A DNA stretch of 64,000 bases, taken from JADGHX01 sp035760965 (GTDB lineage Bacteria > Pseudomonadota > Gammaproteobacteria > Steroidobacterales > Steroidobacteraceae). The translations under genes were made by a program, and so were the position numbers. Below the pieces are notes generated by a model, which was given only the letters and a program-made list of their open reading frames with translations, was not told where the DNA came from and made no database searches. Where the stretch lies: contig DASTRY010000055.1 in the NCBI GenBank assembly GCA_035760965.1, positions 13,536 to 77,535 on the forward strand. Direction: 5' to 3'. This document shows, piece by piece, positions 34,390-43,367 of this stretch; position 1 is the first letter of the stretch; each line of letters starts with the position of its first letter.

Positions 34390-37263
34390 TCAGGCGTGCA
34401 CCGGCTCCTTGTGTCCGTGGTGCGTCTCGTCGCCGATGCTCGCGCGCTTCTGCCACGCATCGCGCTGATCCACCTTGATGACCTGCACGGCCGTGACCTT
34501 GTACTCGGGGCAGTTCGTCGCCCAGTCGGAGTTGTCCGTCGTCACGATGTTCGCGCCCGTCTCCGGGAAATGGAACGTCGTGTACACGACACCCGGATGG
34601 ATGCGCTCCGTTACCACCGCTCGCAGCACGATATCGCCGGTGCGGCTCGACATACCGACCCAGTCGCCCGTCTCGATGCCGCGCGACTCCGCATCCGCCG
34701 GGTGGATCTCGAGGATGTCCTCGGAGTGCCACTTGCTGTTCGGCGTGCGGCGCGTCTGCGCACCGACGTTGTACTGGCTCAGGATGCGCCCCGTCGTGAG
34801 GATGAGCGGGAACTTGCGCGTCGTGCGCTCGCTCGTCGGCACGTACTCCGTGACCAGGAACTTGCCCTTGCCGCGCACGAAGTGATCGACGTGCATGGTC
34901 GGCGTGCCTTCCGGCGCCGCCTCGTTGCACGGCCACTGGATGCTGCCGAGCCGGTCGAGCTTCTCGTACGAGACGCCGGCGAAGGTCGGCGTGAGACGCG
35001 CGATCTCGTCCATGATCTCGGACGGATGGCTGTAGCTCATCGGATAGCCGAGCGCGTTCGAGAGCATGCAGGTGATCTGCCAGTCCTGATACCCGGCGAG
35101 CGGCTCGACGATCTTGCGCACGCGCGAGATCCGCCGCTCGGCGTTGACGAACGTGCCGTCCTTCTCGATGAACGAGGAGCCCGGCAGGAACACGTGCGCG
35201 AACGCCGCCGTCTCGTTCAGGAACAGGTCCTGGATGACCACGCATTCCATCGCCTCCATGGCGGCAGTGACGTGATGCGTGTTGGGATCGGACTGCACGA
35301 AATCCTCGCCCTGGATGTACATCCCCTTGAAGCTGCCATCGAGCGCCGCTTCGAACATGTTCGTGATGCGCAGGCCCGGCTCGGGTTCGAGTGACACGCC
35401 CCACGCTTCCTCGAAGCTCTTGCGCACGAGCGCGTCGGACACGTGCCGATAGCCGCTGAACTCGTGCGGGAACGAGCCCATGTCGCACGAGCCCTGCACG
35501 TTGTTCTGGCCGCGCAGCGGGTTGATGCCGACGCCTTCGCGGCCGACGTTACCCGTCGCCATCGCAAGGTTCGCGATGCCCATGACCATCGTCGTGCCCT
35601 GGCTGTGCTCGGTGACGCCGAGGCCGTAGTAGATGGCCGAGTTGCCCGGCTTCGCGTACAGGCGCGCCGCACCGCGCACCAGCTCCGCGTCGACGCCCGT
35701 GATCGGCTCGACGGCTTCCGGAGAATTGCGCTCCTCGGCGACGAACTTCTTCCACTTCTCGTAGGAGTCGCGCTCGCACCGGTCGGCGATGTACTGATCG
35801 TTCGTGAGCCCTTCCGTCACGATGACGTGCGCCATCGCATTGATGATGGCGACGTTCGTGCCGGGCCGCAGGCGCAGGTGGTAGTCCGCCTTGACGTGCG
35901 GCGACTGCACGATGCCCGTCGCGCGCGGATCGACCACGATGAGCTTCGCACCCTGGCGCAGGCGGCGCTTGATCTGCGAGCCGAACACCGGGTGCGCCTC
36001 GGTCGGATTCGCGCCGATGATCATGATCACGTCCGACTTCATGACGGACTGGAATTCCTGCGTGCCCGCCGATTCGCCGATCGTGTTCTTGAGCCCGAAG
36101 CCCGTCGGCGAGTGGCACACGCGCGCGCACGTGTCGACGTTGTTGTTGCCGAACGCCGCGCGAATCAGCTTCTGCACGAGGAACGTCTCTTCGTTCGTGC
36201 AACGCGACGAGGTGATGCCCCCGATCGAGTACTTGCCGTACTTCGCCTGGATGCGCTTGAACTCGCTGGCCGCGTAGTTGATCGCCTCCTCCCACGTGAC
36301 CTCCTGCCACGGGTCGGTGATCTTCTTGCGCAACATGGGCTTCGTCACACGATCGGAGTGGGTCGTGTAGCCGTAGGCAAAGCGCCCCTTGATGCACGCG
36401 TGGCCCTTGTTCGCGTGGCCGTGGCGGTTCGGCGCCATGCGGATGATTTCCGCCGTCGCACCTTCGCCCTTCGATTCCGCCTTGAAGCTGCAGCCGACGC
36501 CGCAGTAGCCGCACGTCGTGGTCGTGACGCGCTCCGGCTGACCCATGACGGCGACGGGCTTCTCGATGAGCGCGCCCGTCGGGCACGACTCGACGCACGC
36601 GCCGCAGGAGACGCACTCGGAATCCATGAACGGCTCGTTCTGGCTCGCGGCCACCTTCGAATCGAAGCCGCGTCCGTCGATCGTCAGCGCGAAGGTGCCC
36701 TGCACTTCATCGCATGCGCGCACGCAGCGCGAGCAGACGATGCAGAGCTCGGGATTGAACCCGAAGTACGGATTGCTGGTGTCGTGCCGGATATCGTCCG
36801 CATGCTGGGGCCAGTGTGTCTTGCCCTTGGCATACGAGGTCTCCTTGATGCCGACCTCGGCCGCCATGGTCTGCAGCTCGCAGTGATTGTCGGCGGGACA
36901 CGTCTCGCACTCGAGCGGATGGTCCGAGATGTAGAGGTCGAGCACGCCGCGGCGGAGCGCAGTGAGCTTCTCCGACTGCGTGCGGATCTTCATGCCCGGC
37001 GCGACGGTGGTCGTGCACGAGGCCGGATAGCCTTTGCGTCCCTCGATCTCGACCAGGCAGAGGCGGCACGAGCCGAACGCCTTCAGCGTGTCCGTGGCGC
37101 AGAGCTTGGGTACGTTGGTACCGGCCAGCGCGGCGGCGCGCATGACCGATGTGCCCTCGGGCACCGTGACCGGGATGCCGTCGATCTCCACCGTGACCTG
37201 CGCGGTCTTGCCGTCGGTGTCGACGGCGGGGGTTCCGAGATCTCTGTAATCGATCGCAAACAT
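34390..37263 (-). CDS. fdsA: NAD-dependent formate dehydrogenase alpha subunit (Mo)
   Basis: The 957-residue catalytic subunit contains, in order: an N-terminal [2Fe-2S] domain (FGSCRLCLVEIEG), a CxxC-type His/Cys cluster site (HPLECETCPADNHCELQ), two ferredoxin-like [4Fe-4S] motifs (CIVCSRCVRACDEVQG, CVSCGACVESCP), and the TTCGYCGVGCSF cluster that opens the Mo-bis-MGD domain. The active-site Cys lies in TCARVCHSPT near residue 380, where E. coli FdhF has selenocysteine, so this is the Cys form. It oxidises formate to CO2 and passes electrons to FdsB/FdsG for NAD reduction, an oxygen-tolerant soluble type. In this window it is the common end of formaldehyde and folate C1 oxidation. Confidence 0.96.
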   Translation of the reverse strand: MFAIDYRDLGTPAVDTDGKTAQVTVEIDGIPVTVPEGTSVMRAAALAGTNVPKLCATDTLKAFGSCRLCLVEIEGRKGYPASCTTTVAPGMKIRTQSEKLTALRRGVLDLYISDHPLECETCPADNHCELQTMAAEVGIKETSYAKGKTHWPQHADDIRHDTSNPYFGFNPELCIVCSRCVRACDEVQGTFALTIDGRGFDSKVAASQNEPFMDSECVSCGACVESCPTGALIEKPVAVMGQPERVTTTTCGYCGVGCSFKAESKGEGATAEIIRMAPNRHGHANKGHACIKGRFAYGYTTHSDRVTKPMLRKKITDPWQEVTWEEAINYAASEFKRIQAKYGKYSIGGITSSRCTNEETFLVQKLIRAAFGNNNVDTCARVCHSPTGFGLKNTIGESAGTQEFQSVMKSDVIMIIGANPTEAHPVFGSQIKRRLRQGAKLIVVDPRATGIVQSPHVKADYHLRLRPGTNVAIINAMAHVIVTEGLTNDQYIADRCERDSYEKWKKFVAEERNSPEAVEPITGVDAELVRGAARLYAKPGNSAIYYGLGVTEHSQGTTMVMGIANLAMATGNVGREGVGINPLRGQNNVQGSCDMGSFPHEFSGYRHVSDALVRKSFEEAWGVSLEPEPGLRITNMFEAALDGSFKGMYIQGEDFVQSDPNTHHVTAAMEAMECVVIQDLFLNETAAFAHVFLPGSSFIEKDGTFVNAERRISRVRKIVEPLAGYQDWQITCMLSNALGYPMSYSHPSEIMDEIARLTPTFAGVSYEKLDRLGSIQWPCNEAAPEGTPTMHVDHFVRGKGKFLVTEYVPTSERTTRKFPLILTTGRILSQYNVGAQTRRTPNSKWHSEDILEIHPADAESRGIETGDWVGMSSRTGDIVLRAVVTERIHPGVVYTTFHFPETGANIVTTDNSDWATNCPEYKVTAVQVIKVDQRDAWQKRASIGDETHHGHKEPVHA

Positions 37264-37337
37264 GGGCGTCTCCGCTGGATCCGGGCGGCGGGCTCAGCAG
37301 CCGCAGAAGTGCCGAGGATTCACTTGTCGCATGACAA

Positions 37338-38906
37338 CTATACCCTCCGCTCGTCGTGGCCGAGACCGCGGGCGCGGTTCCGGAAATCTTCCGAAAAATG
37401 TTTGAGCGCGCTCGTGACGGGGAACGGCGTCATGCCGCCCAGTCCGCAAAGCGAACCCTGCAGCATGGTTTCGCAGAGGTCCTCGAGCAGGCGCACATTT
37501 CGTTCCGTATCGATGCCCTGGATGATCCGATCCACGACCTCGACTCCGCGGGTCGAGCCGATCCGGCACGGCGTGCACTTCCCGCACGACTCCACTGCGC
37601 AGAACTCCATCGCGTAGCGGGCCATTTTGGCCATGTCGACGGTGTCGTCGAAGGCCACGATCCCGCCGTGACCGAGCAACGCGCCGATGGCGGAGAGGGC
37701 TTCGTAGTCCACCACCACGTCGAACTGGCTCGCCGGGATGTACGCCCCGAGCGGCCCGCCGACCTGCACCGCTCGCAGCGGCCGGCCCGTCGCCGAGCCC
37801 CCGCCGTAGTCGTACAGCAGCTCTTTGAGCGTGAGGCCAAATGCCCTTTCGACCAGGCCTCCCCGCTTGATGTTTCCCGCGAGCTGAATGGGCAGCGTCC
37901 CGCGCGATTTGCCGGTGCCGAAGTCGCGATAGAACGCCGCACCCTTCGCGAGAATCACCGGCACGCTCGCGAGCGTGATCACGTTGTTCACGATGGTCGG
38001 CTGGCCGAAGAGGCCCTTGATCGCGGGCAACGGCGGACGCACGCGCACCTCGCCGCGCTTACCCTCGAGGCTCTCGAGCATCGAGGTCTCTTCGCCGCAG
38101 ATATAGGCGCCCGCGCCGAGCCGCACTTCGAGATCGAAGCGGCGGCCGCTGCCCATCACGTCCGCGCCGAGATAGCGCGCCTGATACGCGGCCGCGATCG
38201 CCTCGTTCAGCACCTTGTAGGCGTGCGGATATTCGCAGCGCAGATAGATGTAGCCCTGGGTCGCGCCGACGGCCAGGCCCGCGATGGTCATGCCCTCGAT
38301 GAGCATGAGCGGATCGCCTTCCATGAGCATGCGGTCCGCGAACGTACCGGAGTCACCCTCGTCCGCATTGCACGTCACGTACTTCTGCGCGGCCTTCTGA
38401 TCGAGCACCGTCTTCCACTTGATGCCCGTCGGAAACGCGGCGCCGCCGCGCCCGCGCAGACCCGAGTCGGACACCGCCTGCACGACCTCGGCCTGCGACA
38501 TCTTGAGCGACTGCTTCAGGCCCTGGTAGCCGCCGTGCGCGACGTAGTCGGCCACGCTCACCGGATCGGTGATGCCGACGCGCTCGAACGTCAGCCGCTG
38601 CTGGCTCTTCAGAAACGGCAGCTCGCTCGTGACGCCGTGACCGAGCGGATGCTTGCCGCCCGTGTGAAAGCCGGCGTCGAAGAGCCCCGGGACATCGCTC
38701 GCCTGCACGGGCCCGTACGCGACGCGGCCGCCCGCAGTGGCGACCTCGACCAGCGGCTCGAGCCAGTACATGCCGCGCGAGCCGTTGCGGATGACACGCA
38801 CATCGAGGTTGCGGGCCTTCGCCTCTTTCGCGATGGCCTGCGCCGTGGCTTCCGCGCCGAGCGAGAGCGCGCCGGAATCGCGGGGAACGTAGATGTCGAT
38901 ACTCAT
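37338..38906 (-). CDS. fdsB: NAD-dependent formate dehydrogenase beta subunit
   Basis: With the ATG at 38906 (ATGA overlap with fdsG) the protein has 522 residues. It is NuoF-like: an N-terminal thioredoxin-like part, then the FMN/NADH-binding segments GLRGRGGAAFPTG, CNADEGDSGTFADRML and ICGEETSMLESLEGKRGEVR, and a C-terminal [4Fe-4S] site ESCGKCTPCRIGSTRG with a later Cys. It accepts electrons from FdsA and reduces NAD. A 74-bp gap separates it from fdsA. Confidence 0.95.
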   Translation of the reverse strand: MSIDIYVPRDSGALSLGAEATAQAIAKEAKARNLDVRVIRNGSRGMYWLEPLVEVATAGGRVAYGPVQASDVPGLFDAGFHTGGKHPLGHGVTSELPFLKSQQRLTFERVGITDPVSVADYVAHGGYQGLKQSLKMSQAEVVQAVSDSGLRGRGGAAFPTGIKWKTVLDQKAAQKYVTCNADEGDSGTFADRMLMEGDPLMLIEGMTIAGLAVGATQGYIYLRCEYPHAYKVLNEAIAAAYQARYLGADVMGSGRRFDLEVRLGAGAYICGEETSMLESLEGKRGEVRVRPPLPAIKGLFGQPTIVNNVITLASVPVILAKGAAFYRDFGTGKSRGTLPIQLAGNIKRGGLVERAFGLTLKELLYDYGGGSATGRPLRAVQVGGPLGAYIPASQFDVVVDYEALSAIGALLGHGGIVAFDDTVDMAKMARYAMEFCAVESCGKCTPCRIGSTRGVEVVDRIIQGIDTERNVRLLEDLCETMLQGSLCGLGGMTPFPVTSALKHFSEDFRNRARGLGHDERRV

Positions 38907-39385
38907 GACTTGCGCCGCCACTGCGCGAGGAGATCATCGAACCGCTCGGGCGTCACGCGCCCGCAGATCTCCTCGTCTTTCATGACCGCCGGCGAGCACG
39001 CGCAATTGCCGAGACAGTAGACCGGCTCGAGCGTGAATTCGCCGTCGGCGGTCGTCTGGTGGAAATCGACGCCGAGCCGCTGCTTGATGTGCGCCGTGAG
39101 CGCCTCGGCGCCCATGGCCTGACAGGACTCGGCCTGGCACACCCGGACGATCTGCCGCCCCGGGGCCGCATGGCGGAAGTAGTGATAGAACGTGACGACG
39201 CCGTGGACTTCGGCGCGCGAGAGGTTCAGCTCCTCCGCGAGCACGGGCACGGCCGCCGCGGGAATGAACCCGAGCTCCGCCTGAACGCCGTGGAGGATTT
39301 CGATGAGTGCGCCGGGACGAGATCGGTTGGCCGCTACGACGCGGAGTACGGCTTCCCGCTGTGCTGGGGCAAGGGGCTGTTGCAT
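38903..39385 (-). CDS. fdsG: NAD-dependent formate dehydrogenase gamma subunit
   Basis: The 160-residue NuoE-like protein has the four cysteines of the thioredoxin-fold [2Fe-2S] cluster in CQAESCQAMG and YCLGNCACSP, after the helical segment ILHGVQAELGFIP. It is the first gene of fdsGBACD and relays electrons within the FdsBG diaphorase unit. The promoter lies in the 174 bp shared with the divergent LysR gene. Confidence 0.94.
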   Translation of the reverse strand: MQQPLAPAQREAVLRVVAANRSRPGALIEILHGVQAELGFIPAAAVPVLAEELNLSRAEVHGVVTFYHYFRHAAPGRQIVRVCQAESCQAMGAEALTAHIKQRLGVDFHQTTADGEFTLEPVYCLGNCACSPAVMKDEEICGRVTPERFDDLLAQWRRKS

Positions 39386-39466
39386 TTGGGTCGGGAACGT
39401 TAGGGCGCGGCCCGTTGGGGTGCAATCAGATTTCCGGATTGAAGCTATTCGCGTGGACTATACGTC

Positions 39467-39481
39467 GGAACTCCCGGTTCC
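39467..39481. promoter_or_regulatory. Palindrome in the fds/LysR divergent region
   Basis: GGAAC-TCCCG-GTTCC is a perfect 5+5 inverted repeat between fdsG (start 39385, minus) and the LysR gene (start 39560, plus). LysR regulators bind interrupted dyads upstream of divergent targets, so this is a reasonable operator candidate. Only position and symmetry support it. Confidence 0.4.
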
Positions 39482-39559
39482 CGAAGGTAATTTGCCCGGC
39501 CGCGCGCCGTCCCAGGGAAGGGACACCCCGCTCCGTCACCGCTACACTTGCGCCCCAAA

Positions 39560-40486
39560 ATGCAGCTCAACCGCTTCGATCTGAACCTGCTGATCGCGCT
39601 CGACGCGCTGATTCACGAGAAAAACGTGACGCGCGCCGCGGAACGCGTGTTCGTGTCCCAACCGGCCATGAGCGCGGCCCTGCAGAAGCTGCGGGAATAT
39701 TTCAACGACCCGTTGCTCGTGCGCGTCGGCCGCGACATGGAGCTGACCCCCAAAGGGCTGTCGCTCGTCGAGCCGGTTCGGGAGGCCCTGCTGCGCATCC
39801 AGATCACGCTCGGTACGCAGCCGACGTTCGACCCGGCCAAGGTCCAACGCAGCTTCACCGTGATCTGCTCCGCGGACGCCCACTTGCGGGTGATGCCGGT
39901 TGCGCTCCGCCGCGTGGTGCGCGAGGCGCCGGGCGTTCAGTGCCACATCGAGCAGTTTTCCGAGACGACGCTGTCGCGGCTCGAATACGGCGACGCCGAT
40001 CTCTACATCGGCATGAACATGCTGTCGGTGTTCGGGGCGCGGCAGTTCCCCGACACGATGCGCGTGGTGGACGTGCGGCCGGTCGAGTGGGTCGTCGTCA
40101 CCTGCCCGGACCATCCGCAAGTGCAGGAGGAGCTGACGGAAGAGCAGTTCCATACCCTGCCGCAGCTCGTCGGCTGGCCGAACAGCCACAGCGTGCCGCT
40201 CGAGGAATTCACGCGGCGCATGTTCAACTCGACCGACATCAACGTGCGCGCGACGGCGCAGAGCCTCGTGGAGATTCCGTTCCTGATCCAAGGCACCGAG
40301 ATGATCTCGACGGTGCCGAAGCGGGTCGCGAGCACGCTCGGCACCTTCGCCCACCTGAAGATGTACCCCGTGCCGGTCCGCATGCCCGAAACGCGCGAGG
40401 TCCTGGTCTGGCACAAGCGCAACGAGCCGGATCCCGGCCACGCCTGGATCCGCGAGCTGATCCTCGAGGTGGCCCGCGAACCCTAG
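39560..40486 (+). CDS. LysR-family regulator divergent to fds
   Basis: The 308-residue protein has an N-terminal winged helix (residues about 8-67: FDLNLLIALDALI, VTRAAERVFVSQPAMSAAL, DPLLVRVGRDMELTP) and a substrate-binding effector domain. The DNA-binding half resembles the NodD/NahR/LinR branch, many of which sense aromatic compounds. Its position, facing fdsGBACD, matches FdsR of Cupriavidus, which controls formate dehydrogenase. The effector could thus be formate or an aromatic. The ATG at 39560 is chosen; a TTG four codons earlier is possible. It converges with fghA, with 12 bases between the stops. Confidence 0.85.
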   Translation: MQLNRFDLNLLIALDALIHEKNVTRAAERVFVSQPAMSAALQKLREYFNDPLLVRVGRDMELTPKGLSLVEPVREALLRIQITLGTQPTFDPAKVQRSFTVICSADAHLRVMPVALRRVVREAPGVQCHIEQFSETTLSRLEYGDADLYIGMNMLSVFGARQFPDTMRVVDVRPVEWVVVTCPDHPQVQEELTEEQFHTLPQLVGWPNSHSVPLEEFTRRMFNSTDINVRATAQSLVEIPFLIQGTEMISTVPKRVASTLGTFAHLKMYPVPVRMPETREVLVWHKRNEPDPGHAWIRELILEVAREP

Positions 40487-40498
40487 CCCGCAGCTCGG

Positions 40499-41365
40499 CT
40501 AGCTGTTCAGGATGCGCGCGTGATGGCGCAGGTGGTCGTCCATGAAGGTCGAGATGAAGTAGTACCCGTGGTCGTACCCGGGTTGCCGCCGTAACGTCAG
40601 CGGATAACCCACATCGTGAGCGGCGGCCTCCAGCAGGTGCGGATGCAGCTGCTGCTCCAGGAACTGATCCGCCAAGCCCTGATCGACGAGGATCGGCGGG
40701 CGCCGCGCGGCATCCTTCACTTTCGACAGCAGCACGGTCGCGTCGTACTCGTCCCACGTCTTCTGATCGGGCCCGAGATAGTTCGTGAACGCCTTCTGGC
40801 CCCACGGCACCTGCTTGGGTGCCGAGATCGGCGCGAACGCAGAGATCGAGCGATAGCGCCCACCCGGATTCTTCAGACCGATGGTCAGCGCGCCGTGCCC
40901 GCCCATCGAGTGCCCGAAGATCCCGACACGCCCCGTGTCCACCGGAAAGTGCGCGTCGATGAGCGCGGGCAGCTCCTGCGTCACGTACGAATACATCCGG
41001 TAGTGCTTCGACCACGGCTCCTGCGTGGCATCGAGGTAGAAGCCGGCGCCGACGCCGAAGTCGTACGCGTCACTGTCACCGGGAAGCGGGACACCACGCG
41101 GGCTCGTGTCCATCGAGACGAGCATGAGGCCGAGCTCAGCGGCGCACCGCTGAGCACCGGCCTTGATCTGGAACGTCTCTTCCGTACACGTGAGGCCCGC
41201 GAGGTAGTACAGCACCGGCACCTTGCTGCGCTCGGCCTGCGGCGGCGTGAACACCGCAAACTTCATCGTGCAGTTGTTCACCGCCGATGTGTGCTTGTAG
41301 AAGCCGACGGTGCCGCCGAAGCACCGGTGCTTGCTCACCGTCTCGAACGGAACCGAATCGCTCAT
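40499..41365 (-). CDS. fghA: S-formylglutathione hydrolase
   Basis: The 288-residue alpha/beta hydrolase of the esterase D family has the nucleophile elbow GHSMGGHGAL, LYYLAGLTCTEETF near the oxyanion site, a late catalytic Asp (LVDQGLADQFL) and His (PGYDHGYYFI). It hydrolyses S-formylglutathione to formate and glutathione, the last step of glutathione-dependent formaldehyde oxidation. Its ATG overlaps the gfa stop (ATGA), so it is coupled. The formate product feeds the Fds enzyme encoded next door. Confidence 0.95.
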   Translation of the reverse strand: MSDSVPFETVSKHRCFGGTVGFYKHTSAVNNCTMKFAVFTPPQAERSKVPVLYYLAGLTCTEETFQIKAGAQRCAAELGLMLVSMDTSPRGVPLPGDSDAYDFGVGAGFYLDATQEPWSKHYRMYSYVTQELPALIDAHFPVDTGRVGIFGHSMGGHGALTIGLKNPGGRYRSISAFAPISAPKQVPWGQKAFTNYLGPDQKTWDEYDATVLLSKVKDAARRPPILVDQGLADQFLEQQLHPHLLEAAAHDVGYPLTLRRQPGYDHGYYFISTFMDDHLRHHARILNS

Positions 41366-41934
41366 GCCTTCAACGTGCCCTTTGCTTTCGCTGTGTGCGT
41401 CGCGATGAGGTCCATGAGCTGCGGCGAGAGCGCGTCGTAGGGCTCGAGCCCGATCTCGCGCAGCCGCGCACGGACCAGCGGCATCTCATCCGGGCGCGCG
41501 CCGCCGCCTTCGATGACGGAGGACACGAACGCGGCAAACTGCGGCGGCGACCAGCCCTTCTCCTTCGAGAGCTCGACGTGCACGAAGTCGAGACCATAGA
41601 AGGGGTGATCCTTCTTCTCGATGCGCCCGTACATGTGCACGCCGCAACCGGTGCACGCGTAACGCTGGATGACCGCGGACGGATCGACGATCTTCAGCTT
41701 GTTCTCGTTCGCGGTGACCTTCACGTTGTCGCGCGAGATGACCGCGACCACCGAGAACATGGCGCCCTCCGGCTTCCAGCACTTGGTGCAGCCGCAGGCG
41801 TGATTGAAGGCGACGTCGCCCTTCAGGGCCACGTTGACCTGATTGCTGGCGCACTTGCAGACGAGCGTGCCGCCGGCGAAGTCCGTCCCGAACTTGACGC
41901 CATTGTCGATCGACGGATGAAGCGAGATAGCCAT
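41362..41934 (-). CDS. gfa: S-(hydroxymethyl)glutathione synthase (Gfa)
   Basis: With the ATG at 41934 (GAGGGGA lies just upstream) the protein has 190 residues. The zinc-binding cysteines of the Mss4-like fold are visible: VCKCAS, HACGCTKCW and YACTGCGVHMYGRIE. Gfa is reported to speed the condensation of formaldehyde with glutathione. It lies between frmA and fghA, as in Paracoccus-type operons, and supports a purpose of formaldehyde clearance rather than simple alcohol metabolism. Confidence 0.93.
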   Translation of the reverse strand: MAISLHPSIDNGVKFGTDFAGGTLVCKCASNQVNVALKGDVAFNHACGCTKCWKPEGAMFSVVAVISRDNVKVTANENKLKIVDPSAVIQRYACTGCGVHMYGRIEKKDHPFYGLDFVHVELSKEKGWSPPQFAAFVSSVIEGGGARPDEMPLVRARLREIGLEPYDALSPQLMDLIATHTAKAKGTLKA

Positions 41935-41959
41935 ACCCAATCCCCTCTTGTTTCAAGAC

Positions 41960-43069
<1,110 letters not shown>

Positions 43070-43084
43070 GGGTGTGCCTTCTTC

Positions 43085-43120
43085 TCTCTCGATATCTCTC
43101 GATTACGGATGTCTCTCGAT
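43085..43120. repeat. Three TCTCTCGAT repeats upstream of frmA
   Basis: TCTCTCGAT occurs at 43085-43093, 43095-43103 and 43112-43120, with starts spaced 10 and 17 bases. On the minus strand they read ATCGAGAGA and sit 16-51 bases before the frmA start, so they fall in its leader or core promoter. Helical-turn spacing suggests a binding site for a regulator. This is an inference. Confidence 0.55.
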
Positions 43121-43367
43121 TGCGAACCAGTGGGTGCGGCCGCGGGAGAACGTGAACACACATCGCGGGGTCAGCGATGTTGTCACTCTCATCGCGTCCG
43201 GACAACGCATCCCGCGCCGGGACGACGCATCGAAGCGTCCTTATACGGCACGAGGTGGCAGCGGTGACACCTCGAATGCGCGCGAGCGCTGCCGGAGCAG
43301 CGATTCCGACACGGATGTGTCCCGAAAGCGTGACACTTCGTACCGCATTCGGCCGTATGCTTACGTC

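Noticed and set aside
39303..40545. Plus-strand frames overlapping the LysR gene in other phases
   Set aside because: They lack any domain and are Arg/Ala-rich, while the LysR frame has a clear winged helix.
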